Part shown: piece after piece, positions 6,230-12,396 of the stretch
How the letters are laid out: every line of letters starts with the position of its first letter
Position numbering within the stretch: position 1 is the stretch's first letter
NCBI GenBank assembly: GCA_014377795.1
Contig: JACMOY010000384.1
Span: forward strand, 1 to 12,396
Length of the DNA: 12,396 nucleotides
Direction: 5' to 3'
DNA from: Actinomycetota bacterium
GTDB lineage: Bacteria > Actinomycetota > Actinomycetes > Actinomycetales > Angustibacteraceae
Notes under the pieces: generated by a model
Seen by the model: the letters and a program-made list of their open reading frames with translations, nothing else
What the model was told of the DNA's origin: nothing
Databases searched by the model: none
Translations under genes and position numbers: made by a program

Positions 6230-6525
6230 CCCGCGTGCTGCTGCTGCTGGTGCGTGGCTACCAGGTCGCGATCTCACCTCTGCTCGGCCCGCGCTGTCGG
6301 TTCTACCCCTCGTGCTCGACGTACGCCGTGCAGGCGCTGCAGACGCACGGGGCGCTGCGCGGCAGCTGGTTGGCGGTCCGGCGCCTGGGCCGGTGCCATC
6401 CGTGGAACCCTGGGGGCGTCGATCACGTCCCTACCGACGGGGGCCGCTCGTGGCCGTCGCCCACCGAGCCCGACCACGGCTCACACGACCACCTGAGCCC
6501 CAGCGAGGAACGCACCCCATGCTGA
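6226..6525 (+). CDS. yidD: Membrane protein insertion efficiency factor YidD
   Basis: 99-aa small membrane-associated protein that aids YidC-dependent insertion. The core [21 protein letters not shown] then [12 protein letters not shown], ending RCHPWNPGG, is the YidD signature, with conserved cysteines C24, C30 and C57. The hydrophobic N-terminus (MTRVLLLLV) may form an amphipathic membrane-binding helix. After about residue 70 the tail is His/Ser/Pro-rich and variable. The GTG start overlaps the rnpA stop by 4 nt, and the end overlaps yidC by 7 nt, so translation is probably coupled through all three. Confidence 0.96.
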   Translation: MTRVLLLLVRGYQVAISPLLGPRCRFYPSCSTYAVQALQTHGALRGSWLAVRRLGRCHPWNPGGVDHVPTDGGRSWPSPTEPDHGSHDHLSPSEERTPC

Positions 6526-7652
6526 ACACCGTCCTGTACCCGCTCGAGTACGCCGTGGCCTTCATCATGGTGCAGTTCCACAGCGCCCTGTCGGCGGTGG
6601 GTCTGCCCGCCGACTCCGGCTGGACCTGGGCGCTGTCGATCATCGGCCTGGTCATCGTGATCCGGATCATCCTGATCCCGTTGTTCGTCAAGCAGATCAA
6701 GGCCTCACGCGGGTTGCAGCTGATCCAGCCCGAGATGAAGAAGATCCAGGCCAAGTACAAGGACAAGAAGGACCCCGAGAGCCGTCAGGCCATGACGCAG
6801 GAGACCATGGCGCTGTACAAGGAGACGGGCACCAACCCGTTCGCCTCGTGCCTGCCGATCCTGCTCCAGGCGCCGATCTTCTTCGCCCTGTTCCGGGTGC
6901 TCAACGACAAGATCCAGAAGCAGACCGGCATCGGCCCCCTCACGCCGGAGCTCGCCGTCCAGGCCGACGGGTCGACGCTGTTCGGGGCACCGCTGTCGTC
7001 GACCTTCCTCAAGGCCGACGGCAACCTGACGGTGCAGATCATCACCGTCATCCTGATCATCTTGATGTCGGCCACCACGTTCACGACCCAGCGCCAGCTG
7101 ATGATGAAGAACATGCCGGCCTCGGCTCTGGACAACCCGTTCGCGCAGCAGCAGAAGATCCTGCTGTACGTGTTGCCGCTGGTCTTCGCGGTGTCGGGTG
7201 TGAACTTCCCGATCGGCGTCCTGCTGTACTGGCTGACCACCAACGCCTGGCCGATGGGGCAGCAGTTCTACGTCACCCGGCGGATGCCGGCGCCCGGCTC
7301 GCTGGCTGAGAAGGCGCTCGAGGACCGCCGTCGACGAAAGGGCAAGGGCGTTGACGCCACGACGGACACGATCGTCGGTGAGGTCGTCGACGAGGCACCG
7401 CGGCAGCGGCAGCAGCCCAAGCGCCAGCCGCGCAGCAAGCGCACCCCCGGGCCCGCGACCAAGCCGGGGACGGGCTCGACGGCGTCTGGCGCCGAGCCGG
7501 TGCCGCCAGCAGCGCCATCCTCGGGTGCCTCGCCGGCGGGCACGACCAGGCCGGTCGTGAAGCCGCAGCCGGTCAAGCGCACCGGGCAGAGCCCGGCCGC
7601 CCGCAAGAGCGGTCCGCGCCCAGCCGGCCCACCCTCGTCGCCGCCGGCCTGA
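6519..7652 (+). CDS. yidC: Membrane protein insertase YidC
   Basis: 377-aa YidC/Oxa1/Alb3-family insertase, which places proteins in the membrane alone or with SecYEG. It is of the Gram-positive type without the large periplasmic domain of Gram-negative YidC. Hydrophobic segments lie near 10-30, 35-57, 108-127, 170-190 and 213-245. R49 in [12 protein letters not shown] is the conserved charged residue of the hydrophilic groove. The cytoplasmic hairpin [15 protein letters not shown] follows. From about 266 a 110-residue Lys/Arg/Pro/Ala/Ser-rich tail probably contacts ribosomes. The ATG at 6519 follows GAGGAA (6505-6510, spacing 8) and overlaps yidD by 7 nt. The frame is open upstream, but that part is a shadow of yidD. 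Confidence 0.96.
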   Translation: MLNTVLYPLEYAVAFIMVQFHSALSAVGLPADSGWTWALSIIGLVIVIRIILIPLFVKQIKASRGLQLIQPEMKKIQAKYKDKKDPESRQAMTQETMALYKETGTNPFASCLPILLQAPIFFALFRVLNDKIQKQTGIGPLTPELAVQADGSTLFGAPLSSTFLKADGNLTVQIITVILIILMSATTFTTQRQLMMKNMPASALDNPFAQQQKILLYVLPLVFAVSGVNFPIGVLLYWLTTNAWPMGQQFYVTRRMPAPGSLAEKALEDRRRRKGKGVDATTDTIVGEVVDEAPRQRQQPKRQPRSKRTPGPATKPGTGSTASGAEPVPPAAPSSGASPAGTTRPVVKPQPVKRTGQSPAARKSGPRPAGPPSSPPA

Positions 7653-7758
7653 ACTGCCGGCCCGACCGCGGACCGACCCGGCTCGCACCCCAGCTGTGTG
7701 CTCCACCCACCGCGCACCGAGCGCGACCGGCCCCTGGCCGACGTCCCCGGAGGTACCG

Positions 7759-8346
7759 ATGACCGAGAACCCCACCAGCACCGCCCCTGCCGCCCAAGGT
7801 GAGGACCCGGCTGCGGTCACCCCCGACCCGGCCGCCGACCAGACCACCACCGAACCCACGACCGAGCGGCCGTCGCTGACCAGCCGGCTGGAGCGCGAGG
7901 GCGAGATCGCCGCCGACTACCTCGAGCGGCTGCTCGACCTGACCGACCTGGACGGCGACCTGGACGTCGACATCGACGGCGACCGGGCCGCGGTCGCGAT
8001 CGTGGACTCCGAGGAGGGCCGGGTGCCGCGGCGCCTGGTCGGTCGCGACGGCGAGGTGCTCGAGGCCCTGCAGGAGCTCACCCGGCTCGCGGTGCTGGCC
8101 AGCACCGGGGAGCGCTCGCGGCTGATGCTGGACGTCGCCGGGCACCGGGCCGCCCGCCGCCTCGCGCTGGTCGCCGACGCCCGCAAGGCCGTCGAGGACG
8201 TCACCGCCTCCGGTGCGCCGCTCACCCTGCCGCCGATGTCGCCGTTCGAGCGCAAGGTCGTGCACGACGCCGTCGCTGACGCCGGTTTGCGCTCCGAGTC
8301 CGAGGGTGTCGAGCCGCACCGCTGCGTCGTCGTGCTGCCCACCTGA
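7759..8346 (+). CDS. jag: Jag/KhpB-like RNA-binding protein (KH and R3H domains)
   Basis: 195-aa single-stranded nucleic-acid-binding protein, the usual partner after yidC. Residues 1-45 are an acidic Thr/Pro-rich leader. The KH domain spans about 50-115 and has the GxxG loop G95-R-D-G98 (LVGRDGEVLEALQELTRLAV). The R3H domain spans about 120-193, with R165 and H169 in the R-x-x-x-H motif (SPFERKVVHDAV). Firmicute Jag proteins have an extra N-terminal Jag_N domain, which is absent here, as usual in actinobacteria. KhpB in firmicutes affects cell division and elongation; a like role is inference. The ATG at 7759 follows GGAGGT (7749-7754) at 4 nt. The 106-bp gap after yidC shows no clear promoter or terminator. 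Confidence 0.93.
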   Translation: MTENPTSTAPAAQGEDPAAVTPDPAADQTTTEPTTERPSLTSRLEREGEIAADYLERLLDLTDLDGDLDVDIDGDRAAVAIVDSEEGRVPRRLVGRDGEVLEALQELTRLAVLASTGERSRLMLDVAGHRAARRLALVADARKAVEDVTASGAPLTLPPMSPFERKVVHDAVADAGLRSESEGVEPHRCVVVLPT

Positions 8347-8363
8347 GTGACCTCGACCTGCGG

Positions 8364-9059
8364 GTGTTCCACGTGAAACACGACCCCACGGTTCCCGCCG
8401 CCGCCGAGCAGCTGTTCGGTGACCGGCTCGACCTGGCCGTGCGCTACGTCGAGCACCTGGCCAGCACCGGCGTCGAGTGGGGGCTGATCGGCCCGCGCGA
8501 GATCCCCCGGCTGTGGGAGCGGCACGTCCTGAACTGTGCGGTGGTCGCCGAGCTGGTGCCGCAGGACGTGCTCGTGCTGGACGTCGGCTCGGGCGCCGGG
8601 CTGCCCGGGCTGCCCCTGGCGCTGTGCCGGCCGGACCTGCGGGTCGTGCTGGTCGAGCCGCTGCTGCGCCGGGTCGAGTGGCTGGACCTGGTGGTCGACG
8701 ACCTCGGCCTGGACGCCGTGCAGGTGCGGCGCGCCCGCGCCGAGGAGGTCGTGGGTGAGCTCACTGCGCCTGTCGTCACCGCGCGGGCGGTCGCGCCGCT
8801 GGACCGCCTCGCCCGCTGGGGCCTGCCGCTGCTCGAGCCTGGCGGCGCGCTGCTCGCGGTCAAGGGGCGCACTGCCGAGCAGGAGGTCACCGCCACCGCC
8901 GCGGGGGTGCGACGCGCCGGTGGGGTGTCGACCGAGGTCCTGACGCTCGGGTCGCAGCTGCTCGACGAGGCCACCACCGTCGTGCGGGTTAGAGTCGGGG
9001 CTGCCCGCCCATCCGTTGCCACGTCCCGCCCGCGGGCTCGGCGTGCGGCCCGGCGGTGA
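8364..9059 (+). CDS. rsmG: 16S rRNA (guanine-N7) methyltransferase RsmG
   Basis: 231-aa SAM-dependent methyltransferase (formerly GidB) that methylates a guanine of the 530 loop of 16S rRNA; loss in other bacteria gives low-level streptomycin resistance. The family opening GLIGPREIPRLWERHVLNCAV is at about 40-60. The SAM-binding motif VLVLDVGSGAGLPGLPLA is at about 69-86. ARAVAPLDRLARWGLPLLEPGG and LLAVKG follow. The tail is Arg-rich (RPRARRAARR). The GTG start at 8364 is the first possible in frame and has no good Shine-Dalgarno; a parS-like site covers it (8365-8380). A second GTG at 8373 is possible. It lies 17 bp after jag, so coupling may supply initiation. Confidence 0.94.
   Translation: MFHVKHDPTVPAAAEQLFGDRLDLAVRYVEHLASTGVEWGLIGPREIPRLWERHVLNCAVVAELVPQDVLVLDVGSGAGLPGLPLALCRPDLRVVLVEPLLRRVEWLDLVVDDLGLDAVQVRRARAEEVVGELTAPVVTARAVAPLDRLARWGLPLLEPGGALLAVKGRTAEQEVTATAAGVRRAGGVSTEVLTLGSQLLDEATTVVRVRVGAARPSVATSRPRARRAARR
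8365..8380. promoter_or_regulatory. parS-like ParB-binding site 1 (over rsmG start)
   Basis: TGTTCCACGTGAAACA differs from the consensus TGTTTCACGTGAAACA at one base (position 5). It begins one base into the rsmG start codon and is translated as FHVKH. Confidence 0.8.
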
Positions 9060-9117
9060 GACCGCTGCTCACGGCAACCCGCACGCTCTTGCAGATCCGG
9101 ACACGGCAGGGGACACG

Positions 9118-10221
9118 ATGACCAGCAGGACCGACGCCCTGGGGTGGCCGGACGCCACCATGGCGGCCGGTCCCCGTTCGAGCGGCCTCGGCTGGCCCGC
9201 GTCGCCGACCGCACCGGGTGTTTCCCGTGAAACATCGGCCGATGCCGGACCGACCCAGACCGAGCCGGTCGACGCCGTGACCGCGGCATTAGGCGATGAC
9301 GCGGTCGAGGTGATGGACGACGACACCCCGCTGGCCCGCGAGCTGGCGCACGACACGCGCCGCCGCCGCGCCCTGCACGGCCAGCGGCTGCCGGCCCCCC
9401 CGCACACCAGGGTGATGACCATCGCGAACCAGAAGGGCGGGGTGGGCAAGACCACCACGACCGTCAACCTGGCCGCGGCCCTGGCCCAGGGCGGGCTGCT
9501 CGTCCTGGTCCTGGACCTGGACCCCCAGGGCAATACCTCGACCGCTCTGGGGATCGACCACCACACCGAGGTGCCGAGCATCTACGACGTGCTGATCGAC
9601 GGTCGGCCGATGAGCGAGGTCGTCGCACCCTGCCCGGACGTCGAGGGCCTGCTGTGCGCTCCGGCCACCATCGACCTGGCCGGCGCCGAGATCGAGCTGG
9701 TCTCGATGGTTGCCCGCGAGGCCCGGCTGCTGCGGGCCCTGGAGGCCTACCTGCGCGAGCGCGACGAGCAGCGGCTGCCCCGGCTGGACTACGTCCTGAT
9801 CGACTGCCCGCCGTCGCTGGGCCTGCTCACCGTCAACGCATTGGTCAGCGCGCGCGAGGTGTTCATCCCGATCCAGTGCGAGTACTACGCGCTGGAGGGG
9901 GTCTCCCAGCTGTGGAAGAACGTCGAGCTGGTGCGGGCCCACCTCAACCCGGCCCTGCACGTCTCGACCATCCTGCTGACGATGTACGACGGGCGCACCC
10001 GGCTGTCCTCCGATGTCGCCGACCAGGTGCGCGAGCACTTCCCCGCCCTGGTGCTGCGCACCAGCATCCCGCGGTCGGTGCGGATCTCGGAGGCTCCCAG
10101 CCACGGGCAGACGGTGATGACCTACGACCCGGGGTCCAGCGGGGCCCTGTCCTACCTCGAGGCGGCGCGCGAGCTCGCACTGCGTGCGCCCGTGCCGCTG
10201 TCTGCTGCCGGCCCCCGATGA
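9118..10221 (+). CDS. parA: Chromosome-partitioning ATPase ParA (Soj family)
   Basis: 367-aa deviant-Walker ATPase that moves origins by cycling on the nucleoid and being stimulated by ParB. The N-terminal 98 residues are an acidic, poorly ordered extension holding the parS-encoded VSRET (35-39). The core begins [19 protein letters not shown]106 is the signature Lys and K111 the Walker A Lys (104-113). Walker A' is VLDLDPQGN (131-139), followed by [11 protein letters not shown] (Walker B) and later [17 protein letters not shown], typical of chromosomal Soj/ParA. The ATG at 9118 follows AGGGGA (9108-9113) at 4 nt. An in-frame ATG at 9160 and an upstream GTG at 9016 inside rsmG are less likely. 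ParB follows after 13 bp. Confidence 0.95.
   Translation: MTSRTDALGWPDATMAAGPRSSGLGWPASPTAPGVSRETSADAGPTQTEPVDAVTAALGDDAVEVMDDDTPLARELAHDTRRRRALHGQRLPAPPHTRVMTIANQKGGVGKTTTTVNLAAALAQGGLLVLVLDLDPQGNTSTALGIDHHTEVPSIYDVLIDGRPMSEVVAPCPDVEGLLCAPATIDLAGAEIELVSMVAREARLLRALEAYLRERDEQRLPRLDYVLIDCPPSLGLLTVNALVSAREVFIPIQCEYYALEGVSQLWKNVELVRAHLNPALHVSTILLTMYDGRTRLSSDVADQVREHFPALVLRTSIPRSVRISEAPSHGQTVMTYDPGSSGALSYLEAARELALRAPVPLSAAGPR
9219..9234. promoter_or_regulatory. parS-like ParB-binding site 2 (inside parA)
   Basis: TGTTTCCCGTGAAACA differs from TGTTTCACGTGAAACA at one base (position 7). It lies in parA codons 34-39 and encodes the core of GVSRET. Confidence 0.8.
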
Positions 10222-10234
10222 ACAGCGAGGCACG

Positions 10235-11347
10235 ATGAGTGACAAGCGACGGGGGCTCGGCCGAGGCCTGGGCGCCTTGATCCCCCCGAGCTCGGGTCGG
10301 CACGACCGCCCGGTGGACGTGTTCTTCCCTGGGCCCGAACCGGTGGTGGAGTCGGCGCAGGCAGGTGACGTCGCCGACGGGTCGCCCGACGAGGCGCTGT
10401 CGGACCACGGCGACCGGGCCCAGCAGGATCACCAGGCCGACCCGGCCGATGTTTCACGGGAAACGGCGCTGCTGCCGGTACCTGGCGCCTGGTTCGCCGA
10501 GATCCCGGTCGAGCAGATCGACCCCAACCCCCGGCAGCCGCGGCAGGTCTTCGACGAGGACGACCTGGCCGAGCTGGCCCACTCGGTGCGCGAGATCGGC
10601 GTCCTGCAGCCGGGCGTGGTGCGCGCCGTCACTGGTGGGCGGGACGCCGATGGTGGCGAGCGCTACGAGCTGATCATGGGCGAGCGACGCTGGCGGGCCA
10701 GCCAGCTCGCGGGTCTGGCGACGGTGCCCGCGATCGTGCGCGAGACGGCGGACGACGACCTGCTGCGTGACGCGCTGCTCGAGAACCTGCACCGCAGCCA
10801 GCTGAACGCGCTCGAGGAGGGCGCCGCCTACGCCCAGCTGCTCGAGGACTTCGGCTGCACCCACGAGCAGCTGGCAGCGCGGATCGGGCGATCGCGCCCG
10901 CAGATCTCGAACACCATCCGGTTGCTGCGGCTGCCTGCGCTGGTGCAGCGGCGGGTGGCGGCCGGGGTCCTGTCGGCCGGGCACGCCCGGGCCCTGCTCG
11001 GCCTGGACGACGCCGCGGCCATCGAGCGCCTGGCGCAGCGGATCGTCGCCGAGGGGCTGTCGGTGCGCTCGGTCGAGGAGCTGGTCGCCCTCGGTGGTGA
11101 CCCTGCGGCGCCGGCCCGGGTGCGCCGACCGCGAGCCGGGGGCCGCAACCCCCGGATGGACGAGGTGGCCGCGCGCCTGTCCGACCGGCTGGACACCCGG
11201 GTGAGCATCGCGCTGGGCCGGCGCAAGGGCCGCCTGACCGTCGAGTTCGCCAGCGTCGAGGACCTCAACCGGATCCTGTCGGTGCTCGAGCCCGGTGCCG
11301 ACGCCGACCAGCAAAGCAGGGTCGACCCCGAGGCGGGCACGTCGTAG
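10235..11347 (+). CDS. parB: Chromosome-partitioning protein ParB (Spo0J family)
   Basis: 370-aa DNA-binding CTPase that loads at parS, spreads as a clamp and recruits ParA and SMC. The N-terminus [14 protein letters not shown] (4-17) is the ParA-stimulating segment. Residues 20-85 are a variable linker holding VSRET (73-77), where a parS-like site is encoded. The CTP-binding region includes [10 protein letters not shown] (121-130), GERRWRA (149-155) and ENLHRSQL (183-190). The helix-turn-helix is about 208-234 ([23 protein letters not shown]). The C-terminal dimer domain is about 305-352. The ATG at 10235 has GAGG 4 nt upstream; an in-frame upstream start at 10184 lies in parA and is rejected. 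The TAG stop overlaps a promoter -10. Confidence 0.96.
   Translation: MSDKRRGLGRGLGALIPPSSGRHDRPVDVFFPGPEPVVESAQAGDVADGSPDEALSDHGDRAQQDHQADPADVSRETALLPVPGAWFAEIPVEQIDPNPRQPRQVFDEDDLAELAHSVREIGVLQPGVVRAVTGGRDADGGERYELIMGERRWRASQLAGLATVPAIVRETADDDLLRDALLENLHRSQLNALEEGAAYAQLLEDFGCTHEQLAARIGRSRPQISNTIRLLRLPALVQRRVAAGVLSAGHARALLGLDDAAAIERLAQRIVAEGLSVRSVEELVALGGDPAAPARVRRPRAGGRNPRMDEVAARLSDRLDTRVSIALGRRKGRLTVEFASVEDLNRILSVLEPGADADQQSRVDPEAGTS
10450..10465. promoter_or_regulatory. parS-like ParB-binding site 3 (inside parB)
   Basis: TGTTTCACGGGAAACG: the inner 14-mer GTTTCACGTGAAAC is matched except for one base, and the last flanking base also differs. It encodes parB residues 73-77 (VSRET). Confidence 0.7.
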
Positions 11348-11350
11348 GAT
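11322..11350 (+). promoter_or_regulatory. Candidate promoter overlapping the parB stop codon
   Basis: The -35 is TCGACC (11322-11327) and the -10 is TAGGAT (11345-11350), 17 bp apart; each matches 4 of 6 sigma-70 consensus bases and the pair is actinobacterial in style. The TAG of the -10 is the parB stop. A start near 11357 would give a leader of about 30 nt to the small gene at 11389. Confidence 0.45.
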
Positions 11351-11388
11351 CGGCGACAGGGCACCGCCCAGCCCACCGGGAGAACGCG

Positions 11389-11559
11389 ATGAGGTCACCG
11401 CAGGTGCGCCGTGCGGCACTGTTGGTGCTCGTCGCCGCGGCGGCCGGGGCGCTCGGGGGGTATCTCGCAGGGCTGGTGCGCCCACGCCCGCCCACGGCGT
11501 ACTCGAGCCACTACCTGGCGCCCACCCCGCACCGGCTGCCCTCCCGGGACGGGTCATGA
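11389..11559 (+). CDS. Small single-pass membrane protein (56 aa), unknown function
   Basis: A 56-codon frame with ATG at 11389 and GGGAGAA (11378-11384) 4 nt upstream, a strong ribosome-binding site. The protein has a positively charged start (MRSPQVRR), one hydrophobic helix at about 9-30 (AALLVLVAAAAGALGGYLAG), then a Pro/Arg/Tyr-rich tail of 26 residues ending RDGS. The charge pattern suggests the N-terminus inside and the short tail outside; an uncleaved anchor is more likely than a signal peptide, and there is no lipobox cysteine. Its TGA overlaps the ATG of the acetyltransferase gene (ATGA), so the two are probably co-translated. No family is recognised. Support is the ribosome-binding site, promoter, overlap and membrane helix, not homology. 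Confidence 0.6.
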   Translation: MRSPQVRRAALLVLVAAAAGALGGYLAGLVRPRPPTAYSSHYLAPTPHRLPSRDGS

Positions 11560-12209
11560 TCGCCCGACGTCTCGCGCCACTGACCCTGGACAGCCTGGAC
11601 GACCTGCCGACCCCCTGCCGAGGATGCGTGTTCTGGGAGCTCGACCCGGTCGCCGGCGGCCGCGCCGAGCGTGACGGCAACACCGGGTTCGAGAAGGAGG
11701 CGTGGGTCTCGGCGGCCCTGCTGGAGTGGGGGTCGGTCGGGCGGATCGCCTATGTCGACACCAGCCCCGCCGGCTTCCTGATGTACGCGCCGCCGCACCT
11801 GGTGCCTCGCTCGGTCGCATTCCCCACCGCGCCGGTCAGCGCAGACGCCGTGCTGCTGATGACCGGGCGGGTGCTGCCGGAGTTCGCCGGTGCGGGGCTG
11901 GCCCGGATGCTGCTGCAAGGCGTGGCCAAGGACCTCACCCGCCGCGGGGTGCGGGCGATCGAGGCGTACGGCGTGCACGCCCGGCCCGGCGACCCGCGGC
12001 CGGCCCTGGAGCGGGCGATGGTCACCACTGGGTGCGTCCTGCCCGCCGGGTACCTGCTCTCGGTGGGGTTCAAGACGGTCCGCCCGCACCTGGTGCACCC
12101 GCGGCTGCGGCTGGACCTGCGCACCGCGCTGTCCTGGCGCGAGGACGTCGAGCACGCGCTCGAGCGGCTGCTGGGGTCGGTGCGCGCGCCGGTGCTCACC
12201 CGAGGGTGA
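11556..12209 (+). CDS. GNAT-family N-acetyltransferase, substrate unknown
   Basis: 217-aa protein with a GNAT-like fold pattern. DAVLLMTGRVLPEFAGAGLARMLLQGVAKDL (split: strand at 97-107, acetyl-CoA loop FAGAGLARML at 110-119) corresponds to GNAT motif A. GVRAIEAYGV (131-140) follows, then AGYLLSVGFKTVRPH (164-178), the usual C-terminal strand with GFKTVR. The N-terminal PCRGCVFWELD (20-30) has C21 and C24 in a C-x2-C pattern, and GFEKEAWV follows. It matches the hypothetical proteins commonly found after parB in actinobacteria. The ATG at 11556 overlaps the small membrane gene by 4 nt; the frame is open upstream, but that part lies over parB and the small gene. The substrate cannot be told from sequence. 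Confidence 0.8.
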   Translation: MIARRLAPLTLDSLDDLPTPCRGCVFWELDPVAGGRAERDGNTGFEKEAWVSAALLEWGSVGRIAYVDTSPAGFLMYAPPHLVPRSVAFPTAPVSADAVLLMTGRVLPEFAGAGLARMLLQGVAKDLTRRGVRAIEAYGVHARPGDPRPALERAMVTTGCVLPAGYLLSVGFKTVRPHLVHPRLRLDLRTALSWREDVEHALERLLGSVRAPVLTRG

Positions 12210-12216
12210 GGCCCTG

Positions 12217-12237
12217 CTGATCCGGCCGCCGGCTCAG
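12217..12237. terminator. Possible bidirectional terminator between convergent genes
   Basis: CTGATCCGGC and GCCGGCTCAG form an inverted repeat with one mismatch and a 1-nt centre, so the real loop is a few bases. It sits between two convergent genes and overlaps the stop of the right-hand one. No T-run follows. Confidence 0.3.
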
Positions 12238-12396
12238 CCGCGCTTCGCCTGTGCCAGCACGTCGGCGATCCGCAGCGTGCCGGTGGTCGCGTCCTGCCCG
12301 CGCGGCAGGTAGGTGCGCTGGATCGCCACCACGATGGCTTCCGCCACGGTGTCGCGGGAGGCCGGGTGCGGCCGGCGCCGGGCGTGACCAGGATGG
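12234..12396 (-). CDS. C-terminal end of a probable CwlM-type N-acetylmuramoyl-L-alanine amidase-like protein (partial)
   Basis: Only the last 53 codons are inside the window, ending at TGA (12234-12236). The visible peptide ends DTVAEAIVVAIQRTYLPRG, then QDATTGTLRIADVLAQAKRG. An open frame, the pattern AEAIVVAIQR-YLP and the TGTLRIADVL end resemble the C-terminus of actinobacterial CwlM, which regulates peptidoglycan precursor synthesis and lies near parB in mycobacteria. The match is from memory of the family and position, with no catalytic domain visible. It converges on the acetyltransferase gene with a 24-bp gap. Confidence 0.55.
   Translation of the reverse strand, partial: HPGHARRRPHPASRDTVAEAIVVAIQRTYLPRGQDATTGTLRIADVLAQAKRG

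Noticed and set aside
5363..6277. Minus-strand frames across the dnaA-rpmH gap and rnpA
   Set aside because: They overlap certain genes and promoters and have artefact-like composition.
6705..7859. 384-codon minus-strand frame opposite yidC
   Set aside because: Antisense to a clear YidC; its Leu/Arg/Gly/Asp-rich product has no motif.
9045..9078. GTGAG/CTCAC inverted repeat between rsmG and parA as a terminator
   Set aside because: Only a 5-bp stem, no T-run, and the next gene continues the same block.
1..12396. A hidden defence system, phage island, insertion sequence, CRISPR array, tRNA or rRNA gene
   Set aside because: Every long frame is explained by the conserved origin-region genes or their shadows; no direct-repeat array, transposase motif, tRNA-like fold or change in base composition was seen by eye.

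Overview
The window is a high-GC (roughly 70% or more) actinobacterial chromosome-origin region. Evidence: the gene order dciA-recF-gnd-dnaN-dnaA on the minus strand facing rpmH-rnpA-yidD-yidC-jag-rsmG-parA-parB on the plus strand, frequent GTG starts, a short 6-phosphogluconate dehydrogenase between dnaN and recF, and rpmH promoter spelling (TTGACC/TACCGT) of actinobacterial type. Protein flavour suggests an actinomycete of Micrococcales type, but the genus cannot be fixed from sequence alone.

Left arm (1-5301, all minus strand). Reading outward from the origin: dnaA (initiator), a 407-bp gap with weak DnaA boxes, dnaN (sliding clamp), gnd, recF, and the first 61 codons of dciA/DUF721, cut by the window edge. 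gnd-recF-dciA are packed with 3-17 bp gaps or an 11-nt overlap, so dnaN-gnd-recF-dciA is probably one operon. The divergent rpmH-dnaA gap (5302-5715) holds the best DnaA boxes in the window (three at an exact 12-bp step), two dyads and a good rpmH promoter.

Right arm (5716-12209, all plus strand). rpmH, rnpA, yidD and yidC are nearly contiguous or overlapping: ribosomal protein L34, the RNase P protein and the membrane-insertion factors. After 106 bp come jag (KH-R3H RNA-binding protein), rsmG (16S rRNA methyltransferase) and parA-parB (chromosome segregation). Three near-consensus parS sites lie inside this cluster: over the rsmG start, in parA and in parB. A promoter spanning the parB stop codon appears to drive a tiny membrane-protein gene (56 aa) that overlaps a GNAT acetyltransferase gene by ATGA. 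At the right edge is the C-terminus of a convergent gene resembling the end of actinobacterial CwlM-type peptidoglycan amidase proteins.

Together the genes initiate replication (DnaA, origin), load and use the clamp (DnaN, DciA as helicase-loading factor, RecF for gap repair), and segregate the new origins (ParA, ParB, parS), with the universal rpmH-yidC block alongside. No hidden defence system, mobile element or CRISPR array was found; the points of interest are regulatory DNA features and the small uncharacterised pair after parB.
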